This document shows, piece by piece, positions 7,118 through 14,477 of a stretch of 30,278 nt of DNA. A program made the position numbers and the translations under genes. This DNA comes from a virus. The DNA lies in IMG/VR virus record IMGVR_UViG_3300044630_005970, positions 1 through 30,278 of that record; one strand, given 5' to 3'. The first letter of the stretch is position 1. Every line of letters starts with the position of its first letter. The notes beneath the pieces were generated by a model, which saw only the letters and a program-made list of their open reading frames with translations, ran no database searches and was not told where the DNA came from.

Positions 7118-8635
7118 ATGGGACTGTTTACCTTTTTTGATCGCTTTCGCGGATCTGGTAGCTCCAACGCCTCAGGTGGAGATCGTTCGCCATGGGGTGA
7201 CTTTTCATTCGAGTCAGTGTCTGCGCGTACCAGCAGTGGCATGCGCGTCTCGCCCGATAGCGCGCTGCGCCTAGCTGCTGTGTATGCCTGTGTGCGGATA
7301 CTGGCCGAAACAATTGCATCACTGCCTTTGGTGGTTTACCAGCGCCGCCCTGACGGCGGCAAGGACAGGGTCACGGACCACTGGCTTTACCGCTTAATGG
7401 CCAAGCGGCCGAACCGGTTTCAAAATCCTTTTGAGTGGCGCGAGATGCTGCAAGGACACCTGGCTTTGCGCGGTAACGCCTTTAACCAGATCATCACCAA
7501 CCCGCGCGGCGAGATCATCGAACTCATGCCGATCCACCCGGACCGGGTCAAGATTGAGTTGTTGCCATCAGGTGAATACCGCTACCGAATTAGCGATCGT
7601 TCTGGCACTGAGGTGATCTTGCCAAGAGGGGAGGTCTGGCACTTGCGTGGCCTGTCCTCGGACGGCTTGATGGGTATGAGCCCGATTGAGCTTGCCCGGG
7701 AGAATCTGGGTACTGCACTAGCAGCCCAAGGCTATGGTGCACGTTTCTTTGCCAATGACGCCAAGCCCACAGGAGGGTGGATTGAATTTCCTGGCTCGTT
7801 CAAGGACTCCGAGGCCAAGAAGGTGTTTCGTGAGTCTTATCAGCAGGCGCAGTCCGGCTCCAACCGGGGCAAGGTCCTGGTGTTGGAAAACGGCATGAAG
7901 TTTCACGAAGTGGGCGTCACAAACAAAGACGCCCAGTTTCTGGAACTGCGCAAGTTTCAGATCACCGACGTGGCCCGGCTCTTTCGTGTGCCACCGCACA
8001 TGATTGCTGATCTTGATAGAGCGACCTTCTCCAACATCGAGCAGCAGAGTCTGGAGTTCGTCATGCACACCATGACGCCCTGGGCTGAGCGCTGGGAGGC
8101 CAGCATTCAATCTGAGTTACTTCTTGAGAGTGACGATATAGAGATTGAGTTTGATTTCGCCAATCTGATGCGCGGTGATGCTGCAAGCCGCTCAAGCTAC
8201 TACCAAAGCGGAATTCAGAACGGCTGGCTCACCAGAAACGAAGCACGCATTGCAGAAAATCTCAATCCCATTGACGGACTTGATCAGCCACTACGACCAC
8301 TCAATATGGTCGAGGAGGACGCGGCAGAGGATTTGGAAATCGATACACAAGCAGAAGCAGCAGAGTCACCGGAGCAAAAAGCGATCGAGCCTGCGGAGGA
8401 TGAGAGTGTTGCCCGTCTCAATGGGCGATTTAACGCACTTGTTCAAACGACCTCTGAGCGACTTGCTCGCCGAATTGGCCGGTCAGGTCATTTGGCAGAA
8501 AAAGACATCCTGTTGATCTCCCAAGCCTTGGCCGTACCGCTTGACCGGGTTCAGCTTTGGTCAAACCAGATAGCCGAGCCGCTAGATCAAAAAAGACTCA
8601 CCGAATCACTTATCACTCTCGGACAGAATTTATGA
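7118..8635 (+). CDS. Phage portal protein, HK97 family
   Basis: A 505-residue portal protein. It has the family's N-terminal pattern (AVYACVRILAETIASLPLVVYQR), the conserved NPFEWREMLQGHLALRGNAF segment and the later region (ITDVARLFRVPPHMIADLDRATFSNIEQQSLEFV). The last 100 residues are charged and less conserved. Twelve copies form the ring at one capsid vertex through which DNA passes. The stop overlaps the protease start (ATGA). Confidence 0.95.
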   Translation: MGLFTFFDRFRGSGSSNASGGDRSPWGDFSFESVSARTSSGMRVSPDSALRLAAVYACVRILAETIASLPLVVYQRRPDGGKDRVTDHWLYRLMAKRPNRFQNPFEWREMLQGHLALRGNAFNQIITNPRGEIIELMPIHPDRVKIELLPSGEYRYRISDRSGTEVILPRGEVWHLRGLSSDGLMGMSPIELARENLGTALAAQGYGARFFANDAKPTGGWIEFPGSFKDSEAKKVFRESYQQAQSGSNRGKVLVLENGMKFHEVGVTNKDAQFLELRKFQITDVARLFRVPPHMIADLDRATFSNIEQQSLEFVMHTMTPWAERWEASIQSELLLESDDIEIEFDFANLMRGDAASRSSYYQSGIQNGWLTRNEARIAENLNPIDGLDQPLRPLNMVEEDAAEDLEIDTQAEAAESPEQKAIEPAEDESVARLNGRFNALVQTTSERLARRIGRSGHLAEKDILLISQALAVPLDRVQLWSNQIAEPLDQKRLTESLITLGQNL

Positions 8636-9576
8636 AAAACCAACTGTTAGTCGCTGAATTTCTGGCAACACCATGGGCCTTGATGCCCGAGCGATTGAGT
8701 ACCCTGACTACGGTCATTTCCCGGTGGTCGCAAGGTGCGCCTGCCAGCGACGCCGCCAAGTTTCAGGTCCAAACAGACCGTGTGCTGCGCGACACTCGCA
8801 GACAGACCTCGGCTGCCATTTCGGGTGGCGGCATTGCCGTCATCCCAATTTACGGCGTCATCACACAGCGTGGAAATATGGTGGATGACGTCTCCGGCCC
8901 TGGCATGGTCAGCACCCAGATCATCACCCAGATGCTGAGGCAAGCTGTTGCCGATGATGCGGTCAGTCAGATCTTGCTCGACATCGATAGCCCTGGCGGC
9001 AGTGTCTATGGCGTTTCTGAACTGGGTGATGCTATTTTGAGTGCCCGGGCACAAAAGCCGGTGGTGGCCATCGCCAACAGTCTGGCAGCTTCGGCGGCTT
9101 ACTGGATCGGCTCTCAGGCTGGCGAGTTCTATGTCACCGCCGGTGGCGAAGTGGGCTCAATTGGCGTGTGGCAGGCGCACCAGGACTACAGCAAAGCCAT
9201 GGACGAGGCAGGCGTTAAGACCACGCTCATATCGGCTGGCAAGTTCAAGGTCGAGGGCAATCCCTATGCACCACTGGACGAAGAAGCGCAAGGATTTATG
9301 CAGTCCCGCGTAGATGACTATTACGCCGCATTTACCAAGGCTGTGGCCAAGGGGCGTGGTGTGCCCATCACCCAGGTCCGCGATGGCATGGGCCAAGGCC
9401 GTGTCCTGGGGGCTGATGCAGCCTTGGCTCAAAACATGGTGGACGGCATCGCCAGCTTTGATCAGGTCTTGAGCAAGATGCATAAAGACGCGGCGTCAAG
9501 TGCTAAGTCCAGTCCACCTGCCAAGCCCAAAACCTCCCGATTGGCCCAAGCCCGCTCAGAGCTTGGGATTTTGTAA
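8632..9576 (+). CDS. Prohead protease, S49 (SppA/ClpP-like) family
   Basis: A 314-residue serine protease starting at ATG 8632 inside the portal stop. It shows the ClpP/SppA fold markers SPGG (120-123, oxyanion region), the nucleophile S154 in LAASAAYW, GSIGV (175-179) and the lysine-containing SAGKFKVEGNPYAPL (K204/K206), giving the Ser-Lys dyad of S49 enzymes. Residues 290-314 form a proline- and lysine-rich tail. In HK97-type morphogenesis it removes scaffold or delta segments from the capsid protein; its place between portal and capsid supports this. Confidence 0.93.
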   Translation: MKNQLLVAEFLATPWALMPERLSTLTTVISRWSQGAPASDAAKFQVQTDRVLRDTRRQTSAAISGGGIAVIPIYGVITQRGNMVDDVSGPGMVSTQIITQMLRQAVADDAVSQILLDIDSPGGSVYGVSELGDAILSARAQKPVVAIANSLAASAAYWIGSQAGEFYVTAGGEVGSIGVWQAHQDYSKAMDEAGVKTTLISAGKFKVEGNPYAPLDEEAQGFMQSRVDDYYAAFTKAVAKGRGVPITQVRDGMGQGRVLGADAALAQNMVDGIASFDQVLSKMHKDAASSAKSSPPAKPKTSRLAQARSELGIL

Positions 9577-9623
9577 TTTGGACTGCTCAGGAGTTGCTCC
9601 GTTGAGCGCCTCCGGTCCGAACG

Positions 9624-9673
9624 GCGACCCGTAGGTCGCAACCCTCATGCGTGACTAGCTTCGCGCATTTTTT
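9624..9673 (+). terminator. Tandem hairpins, the second with a T-tract, between protease and capsid genes
   Basis: First hairpin: GCGACC (9624-9629), loop CGTA, GGTCGC (9634-9639). Second hairpin: ATGCGTG (9647-9653) with CGCGCAT (9662-9668), containing one G-T pair and followed by six T. The second has the form of an intrinsic terminator. Together with the hairpin at 9690-9711 they fill most of the 153-base gap, suggesting partial termination or processing that sets capsid expression apart. Confidence 0.55.
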
Positions 9674-9689
9674 AATCTTTGCAATCCCG

Positions 9690-9711
9690 CCACCCAAGAG
9701 GTGGTTTTTTT
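9690..9711 (+). terminator. Terminator-like hairpin just before the capsid ribosome binding site
   Basis: CCACC (9690-9694), loop CAAGA, GGTGG (9700-9704), followed by seven T (9705-9711). The capsid Shine-Dalgarno sequence begins about seven bases later. It could terminate transcription or form the 5' end of a processed capsid mRNA. Confidence 0.55.
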
Positions 9712-9729
9712 ACGTCTGGAGAAACCCAA

Positions 9730-11067
9730 ATGAGTAAGCAATTGCGCGAGCTTCAAGCTCGTAAGTCTGATCTTGTCAAAGAGGCTCGTGCCTTAACTGA
9801 CATCGCCGCCCAAGAAAACCGTGACCTCTCAGATGAGGAGGTAATCAAGTTCAATGGACTCAAGAGTCGAATCGAAGCCACTTCGGCGGCAATTGACCGC
9901 GAGTCGGCCTTGATTTCCGAAGAGGTTCAGATGGGGGCGCATGTAGGCAACCACTCTGGTGCTGGTCATGGTTCGGTATTCCCAAGCGTCGTGGTGAGCG
10001 ATAACCGCGAACTCGACCCTAAACATGGCTTTCAAAGCCTGGGTGACTTTTTGCAAAACGTCTGCCATGCGCAAAAGCCTGGCAACCCGATAGACGACCG
10101 CCTGCTGATTGGCAGCGGTCGTGGTGCTGCCGCTCCAGCCACCTTTGGCAGTGAAGGCTCCGGTCAAGACGGTGGCTTCTTTGTACCGCCACAGTTCTCA
10201 AAGGAGATTTTCCAGCTGTCTTTGGGCGAGGACTCATTGCTGCCGCTTACTGACAATGTGGAGATCAGCGGAAACACCATGGCGTTTCCTAAGGATGAAA
10301 CTACGCCCTGGGGCACCAACGGCATTCGCGCTTACTGGCAAGGCGAAGCAACTCCATCGGTGACCACCAAGCCCGTTTTGGGACTGTCTACATTACGGCT
10401 GAAAAAGTTGATGGCCTTAGTGCCTACGACCGATGAGTTGTTGGAAGACGCCAATGCCTTGTCGACCTATCTGCCTGAGAAAATTGCACACTCCATTCGC
10501 TGGAAAACCAATGAATCAATCCTGTTCGGATCCGGATCGGGTGTTCCAGTAGGAGCGTTAAATGCCGGCTCAACGGTCACCGTGGCAAAGGAAACGGGAC
10601 AGGCGACACAAACGTTGCTTCCGCAAAACCTGGCCAAGATGATTTCGCGTCTGCCAACGGGCTCATTTGCCAATGCGGTTTGGATCGTCAATAACGATGT
10701 ACTGCCAGCATTGTTCACTTTGACGTTGGGGAACTACCCGATCTACTTGCCAACAGGGTTGACCGTCGGTGGTCTTCAGGTGTCCCCTTACGGTACGTTG
10801 CTGGGCCGCCCGGTGTTTGTGTCTCAGCACGCCAACACCTTCTCGGCCCAAGGGGACATCTTGCTGGTGGACCTGAAGTACTACCAAACGATCACCAAGT
10901 CTGGCGGTATGCAGACTGCCACATCGATGCACCTGTACTTCGATGCTGATCTCACGGCGTTTCGAACCACCTTCCGTATGGATGGTCAGTCGAAGATTTC
11001 TACAGCGATCACGCCTGCCAAAGGCAGCGCAACGATGTCGCCCTTCATCCAACTGGGCGCGCGCTAA
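9730..11067 (+). CDS. Major capsid protein, HK97 family
   Basis: A 445-residue protein. ATG 9730 is chosen because GGAGAAA precedes it by six bases and the longer frame would include the terminator hairpin. Residues 1-68 are a charged helical segment (LRELQARKSDLVKEARALTDIAAQ...) that acts as the built-in scaffold (delta domain). The HK97-fold core follows, including GGFFVPPQFSKEI, ATPSVTTKPVLGLSTLRLKKLMALVPTTDELLEDA (E-loop and spine helix region) and the C-terminal FRTTFRMDG strand. Cleavage of the N-terminal part by the neighbouring S49 protease is expected from the family. Confidence 0.95.
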   Translation: MSKQLRELQARKSDLVKEARALTDIAAQENRDLSDEEVIKFNGLKSRIEATSAAIDRESALISEEVQMGAHVGNHSGAGHGSVFPSVVVSDNRELDPKHGFQSLGDFLQNVCHAQKPGNPIDDRLLIGSGRGAAAPATFGSEGSGQDGGFFVPPQFSKEIFQLSLGEDSLLPLTDNVEISGNTMAFPKDETTPWGTNGIRAYWQGEATPSVTTKPVLGLSTLRLKKLMALVPTTDELLEDANALSTYLPEKIAHSIRWKTNESILFGSGSGVPVGALNAGSTVTVAKETGQATQTLLPQNLAKMISRLPTGSFANAVWIVNNDVLPALFTLTLGNYPIYLPTGLTVGGLQVSPYGTLLGRPVFVSQHANTFSAQGDILLVDLKYYQTITKSGGMQTATSMHLYFDADLTAFRTTFRMDGQSKISTAITPAKGSATMSPFIQLGAR

Positions 11068-11093
11068 GCAGCCCCAAACCTTAGGAGAAAACT

Positions 11094-11540
11094 ATGTTTC
11101 CCAACGCAAAAGGCAGCGAACTGCTGTCCGTTCTCGCCACCATCGACCCTGCCGCGCAAGCCGCAGGAACTGTCACTACAGGCTGGATTTCTGTGGCCAA
11201 CCACCACGGATTCCTCTCCTTGGTTCAGACCGGAGTGCTCGGCACCAGCGCCACAGTGGATGCGAAGTTGCAGCAAGCTGTTGATTCCACTGGCACCAGT
11301 GCCAAGGACATCACCGGCAAAGCGATCACCCAGATCATCAAAGCCACAGGCGACAACAAGCAGGCGCTTATCAACGTTAAGCCCGAGGAGCTCGACACAG
11401 TCAACGGCTTTGGCTTTGTTCGCCTGTCTCTGACGGTAGGAGTGGCTGCCAGCCAAACTGCTGCTCAAGTCCTAGGTGTTAATCCGCGAGAGCTCCCTGC
11501 CAATGCTGGTAATCAGGCGGCTGTTGTGCAGATTGTCTAA
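11094..11540 (+). CDS. Putative capsid-associated virion protein
   Basis: A 148-residue protein with a strong ribosome binding site (AGGAGA, 11083-11088). It is rich in Ala, Thr, Val and Gly, with beta-strand-like segments (TVTTGWISVANHHGFLSLVQTGVLG, FGFVRLSLTVGV) and no membrane helix. Similar small proteins located between the capsid and connector genes are usually decoration or other head proteins. I do not recognise a named family with certainty, so the role rests on position. Confidence 0.6.
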   Translation: MFPNAKGSELLSVLATIDPAAQAAGTVTTGWISVANHHGFLSLVQTGVLGTSATVDAKLQQAVDSTGTSAKDITGKAITQIIKATGDNKQALINVKPEELDTVNGFGFVRLSLTVGVAASQTAAQVLGVNPRELPANAGNQAAVVQIV

Positions 11541-12164
11541 ATGCCACTGCAACTCGTTTCAGCTCCAACCGGGGAGCCGATCACGCTTCTTGAGGCAAAG
11601 CAGCACCTGCGGGTGGATGTTGATGACGATGATGCATTGATCGGCTCGCTGATTACGGCAGCCCGGCAGGCAGCCGAGACTCGCACCGGCAGGCAGTTGA
11701 TGACTGCCCGCTGGAAGCTGGTACTCGACGCCTTTCCGGGTTCTTTGGCCAATCATGTTCCATCCGATGCTTCCTTTAGCTTGCCTGGGCACGCAATCCT
11801 TCTTGATAAATGCCCAGTGCAGTCATTGGTCAGCATCGAGTACCTCGACATGAATGGCAACCCTCAGGTGATGCCGCCTGGGGATTACGTCTTGGACGCT
11901 GCATGCGAGCCTGCGCGACTCACCCCGGTATTTGGTAATACTTGGCCCCCGACTCTCCCACAGATTGGCTCTGTGATCGTCACCTTTGACGCAGGATACG
12001 GCGCAGGCTCCTCTGTGCCTGAGGGAATCAAGAGTTGGATTAAGTTGCGTGTGGGAAGTCTCTACGGACATCGGGAAGAAATGGCAGTCCTAACGCGCGG
12101 TCGCATTGACTCATTGCCATTTGTAGATGGACTTTTAGACGGTTACCGCGTGAGCGTTGTATGA
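11541..12164 (+). CDS. Head-tail connector, gp6/phiE125 gp8-like
   Basis: A 207-residue protein starting immediately after the previous stop. The N-terminal helices (PITLLEAKQHLRVDVDDDDALIGSLITAARQAAETRTGRQL) are the typical start of gp6-like adaptor proteins. The middle part (GYVL-like strands, VIVTFDAGYG) and the final SWIKLRVGSLYGHRE helix match the phiE125 gp8 type. It forms the ring under the portal and passes DNA to the head-closure protein. It overlaps the next gene by ATGA. Confidence 0.88.
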   Translation: MPLQLVSAPTGEPITLLEAKQHLRVDVDDDDALIGSLITAARQAAETRTGRQLMTARWKLVLDAFPGSLANHVPSDASFSLPGHAILLDKCPVQSLVSIEYLDMNGNPQVMPPGDYVLDAACEPARLTPVFGNTWPPTLPQIGSVIVTFDAGYGAGSSVPEGIKSWIKLRVGSLYGHREEMAVLTRGRIDSLPFVDGLLDGYRVSVV

Positions 12165-12511
12165 GCTTAATCAGTGCAGGTCAGATGAGCCAGCGTGTTC
12201 GCATTCAGCAGCCCACTGTTGCAAAGGATGCATTGGGTGCGCCGACACAGATCTGGAGCGATATAGCGACTGTCTGGGCTGATATCCAACCGATATCAGG
12301 CCGCGAGGCACGAATTGCAGATCGTATAGCTGCGGTGGTGAGTCATCAAATTACTGTGCGTTACAGATCCGAGTTCAACGACCCCAAAAGCGTTTCACAA
12401 ATGCGAGTTCTGTTTCGAGATCGTATTTTTTCAATCCACGCGGCCCTAAATGTTGACGAGGCCAATGTCTCGATCATGCTTTTGGCAAGTGAAGGGGCGC
12501 GCAATGGCTAA
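12161..12511 (+). CDS. Head closure protein (phage head-tail joining family)
   Basis: A 116-residue protein with the small beta-barrel pattern of the head-tail joining family: MSQRVRIQQPTVAKDALGAPTQIWSDIATVWADIQPISGRE at the start and a strand-rich second half (HQITVRYRSEFNDPKSVSQMRVLFRDRIFSIHAALN). The length is normal. It plugs the connector after packaging. The start overlaps the connector stop (ATGA) and the end overlaps the next gene by eight bases. Confidence 0.88.
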   Translation: MSLISAGQMSQRVRIQQPTVAKDALGAPTQIWSDIATVWADIQPISGREARIADRIAAVVSHQITVRYRSEFNDPKSVSQMRVLFRDRIFSIHAALNVDEANVSIMLLASEGARNG

Positions 12512-12992
12512 AGTTGAAACAGTTCGCATTGAAGGACTGGCACAACTTGATCGTGCACTTCGTGAACTGCCTGACCGTGTTGCTAATCGAGGGCTCAGGG
12601 CATCGGTTTATGCAGGAGCAAAGGTCATACGTGATGAGGCGCGTGCTCAGGCTCCAAAAGCTGCGCAGTCGCTTGGCTCTAAGCAACCACCACCCGGAAC
12701 GCTCAAGCGTTCGGTGATCATGAAGCACGTTCGCGAGCTATCTGGTGGGGGTCGCCAGACCTTTTATGTTTTGGTGCGCCACGGTAAAAAGTACCGCAAT
12801 CAGGGCAAGCGAGGGAACCTATCTCAAGATGCTTGGTATTGGCGATTTGTTGAATTCGGTACTCGCAAGATGGCGGCTCGTCCATTTCTGCGTCCGGCAC
12901 TGGAATCTCGACGCCGCCAAGCCGTTGATGCCATTAAGCAGCGACTGACCCAGCGCATCGAGATAGAAGCGCGAGCCTTGAATGGTCGATAA
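12504..12992 (+). CDS. HK97 gp10-like tail completion protein
   Basis: A 162-residue protein starting at ATG 12504 behind GAAGGGG. The pattern IEGLAQLDRALRELPDRVANRGLRASVYAGAKVIRDEARAQAPK is the hallmark of the HK97 gp10 family. The C-terminal WYWRFVEFGTRKMAARPFLRPALE motif is also conserved. It joins head-closure and tail proteins. The longer frame starting upstream has no ribosome binding site. Confidence 0.9.
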   Translation: MAKVETVRIEGLAQLDRALRELPDRVANRGLRASVYAGAKVIRDEARAQAPKAAQSLGSKQPPPGTLKRSVIMKHVRELSGGGRQTFYVLVRHGKKYRNQGKRGNLSQDAWYWRFVEFGTRKMAARPFLRPALESRRRQAVDAIKQRLTQRIEIEARALNGR

Positions 12993-12994
12993 CG

Positions 12995-13330
12995 ATGCAG
13001 GACTTCTATGACGCGATCAAACATCTGGCCGCTGGGCAGGTGTACGCCATCGTTGCACCTGCGGGTGCTCGGTATCCGACGCTTGTTTACACCCCTATTG
13101 ATCAGTCAAACGTTGCGTCGCTTGACGGACCAAACCAGCTGCGGCGCTCGCGAGTGCAAGTTGATGCGTACGCACTAACACTGGTCGCTTGCGAACAACT
13201 GCAAGAGCAGGTCCTTGCGGCATTGCTAGCCAGTATCAAAACGGTGGCCGATGTACGCATGGGCCTTACCGATTTCGACGATGAAGCCGGTACTTACCGG
13301 ATATCCGTGGACTTCACCTACTACCGGTAA
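12995..13330 (+). CDS. Tail terminator-like protein, DUF3168
   Basis: A 111-residue protein with the DUF3168 layout: a short N-terminal helix, VYAIVAPAGARYPTLVYTPID, the strand RRSRVQVDAYA, a helix (CEQLQEQVLAALL) and a terminal YRISVDFTYYR strand. Proteins of this family are tail terminators or completion proteins comparable to lambda gpU. It lies between the gp10-like gene and the tube gene, the normal place. Confidence 0.85.
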   Translation: MQDFYDAIKHLAAGQVYAIVAPAGARYPTLVYTPIDQSNVASLDGPNQLRRSRVQVDAYALTLVACEQLQEQVLAALLASIKTVADVRMGLTDFDDEAGTYRISVDFTYYR

Positions 13331-13372
13331 CGGTGGTCAGGTTGTCTTTTCATTTTTTTATGGAGGCCTTTT

Positions 13373-13786
13373 ATGCCTAGTACTGCCATCACCGCGCAGG
13401 GCATCACCATTGCCCGTTTTGGAACCACAACCTTTGAGACCATCCCCAACGTAGTCTCCTTTCAGGGGCCTGGGGGTCAAGCCTCAGTTATTGACGTCAC
13501 CAATCTTGCTTCAACAGCCAAAGAGAAGAGAGTCGGTCTTCGCGATGAAGGTCAACTCTCACTGAGCCTGCACTTCAATCCTGACGACACGGTCCATCAG
13601 GGCCTTCGTACAGATCGAGCCAATCGCGTACGTCGCCAGTTCAAGATCACCTTCACCGACACCACACCCGCTGCGACATGGACTTTCTACGGCTACGTTA
13701 CACAGTTCAGTGTTCAAGGTGGTGTGGATGCTGTAGTTGAAGCCAGCGTCACGATCGAAATCGATGGCGACATCACGGAGGCATAA
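13373..13786 (+). CDS. Major tail tube protein
   Basis: A 137-residue protein with a strong ribosome binding site (GGAGG, 13362-13366). The alternation of strands (ITIARFGTTTFETIPNVVSFQGPGG, VIDVTNLASTAKEKRVGLRDEGQLSLSLHF, FKITFTDTTPAATWTFYGYVTQF, VEASVTIEIDGDI) is that of phage tail tube proteins related to lambda gpV-N. It stacks as hexamers around the tape measure. No C-terminal Ig-like domain is attached, unlike lambda gpV. Confidence 0.85.
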   Translation: MPSTAITAQGITIARFGTTTFETIPNVVSFQGPGGQASVIDVTNLASTAKEKRVGLRDEGQLSLSLHFNPDDTVHQGLRTDRANRVRRQFKITFTDTTPAATWTFYGYVTQFSVQGGVDAVVEASVTIEIDGDITEA

Positions 13787-13791
13787 AGACT

Positions 13792-14148
13792 ATGAATATT
13801 TTGACCAAAGAAGCCATCCTTGCAGCCGATGATCTGCCGCGCGAAACAGTCCTCGTACCTGAGTGGGGTGGAGACGTCTACGTCCGCACCATGAGCGGTA
13901 CGGACCGCGATGCCTTTGAGAGCAGCCTTATTGCTCGCGATGGTGCAAAGGATGGTCGTATGGAAAACGTTCGAGCCAGACTTGTTGCGCTCACCCTTTG
14001 CGATGCGACGGGCAGCCGTCTTTTTGAAGATGGCGAAATTGTTGCGCTTGGCCGAAAAAGTGCTCGTGCACTAGACAGGGTTTTCGCTGTTGCTCAGCGT
14101 CTAAACGGTATCGGTATCGAGCAGGCTGAATCAGCAAAAAAGGACTAA
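13792..14148 (+). CDS. Tail assembly chaperone, G-like (unshifted product)
   Basis: A 118-residue protein made by normal reading. Its position between tube and tape measure genes, the sequence (LVPEWGGDVYVRTMSGTDRDAFESSL, CDATGSRLFEDGEIVALG) and the slippery site at its very end identify it as the gpG-type chaperone that coats the tape measure during tail assembly. The coding sequence ends with GCA AAA AAG GAC TAA. Confidence 0.85.
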   Translation: MNILTKEAILAADDLPRETVLVPEWGGDVYVRTMSGTDRDAFESSLIARDGAKDGRMENVRARLVALTLCDATGSRLFEDGEIVALGRKSARALDRVFAVAQRLNGIGIEQAESAKKD

Positions 14149-14477
14149 AGGCCAATCCCACTCGTCGCTTCGCTTTTCGCTTGGCGCTTGCGCTGGGCAT
14201 GCCGGTTCGTGAGCTATTGCAGCGGATCGGATCAGACGAGATCACCGAGTGGATGGCCTTTTATCAACTGGAACCCTTTGGCGACATGCGGGCTGATTTG
14301 AGAAGTGGTGTGATTGCGTCAACCTTTGCCAACGCCAACCGTACCAAGCACGCACGTCCTTTTACGCCAGAAGATTTCATGCCATTTATCGTCCGACCCG
14401 AGCCAATTGATGAGGCCCGATTGAACGTCGCTCGCCTTAAGTCAATGTTTGCACACAGGGTCAAAAAGCATGGCTGA
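13792..14477 (+). CDS. Tail assembly chaperone, GT-like fusion by -1 frameshift
   Basis: At A-AAA-AAG (14136-14142) a -1 shift would carry ribosomes past the stop at 14146 and add 111 residues (beginning GLKANPTRRFAFRLALALG), for a fusion of about 228 residues ending at the TGA at 14475. The T-like part (MPVRELLQRIGSDEITEWMAFYQLEPFGD) has the helical pattern of phage T extensions and lacks a credible start codon or ribosome binding site of its own. In lambda the GT form recruits tube subunits to the tape measure, and the ratio is set by frameshifting. The end overlaps the tape measure start by eight bases. Confidence 0.85.
14136..14142 (+). promoter_or_regulatory. Programmed -1 ribosomal frameshift site A-AAA-AAG
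   Basis: In the zero frame the codons are GCA AAA AAG, giving an ideal X-XXY-YYZ heptamer two codons before the stop. The overlapping T frame is exactly -1. A short stem, GCCAA (14151-14155) with TTGGC (14181-14185), starts eight bases downstream and may be part of a stimulatory structure, but it is weak. Confidence 0.85.

Noticed and set aside
14181-14477. Separate T-like gene starting at TTG 14181
   Set aside because: There is no ribosome binding site, and the frame is open upstream to the slippery heptamer; it is better explained as the frameshift extension.
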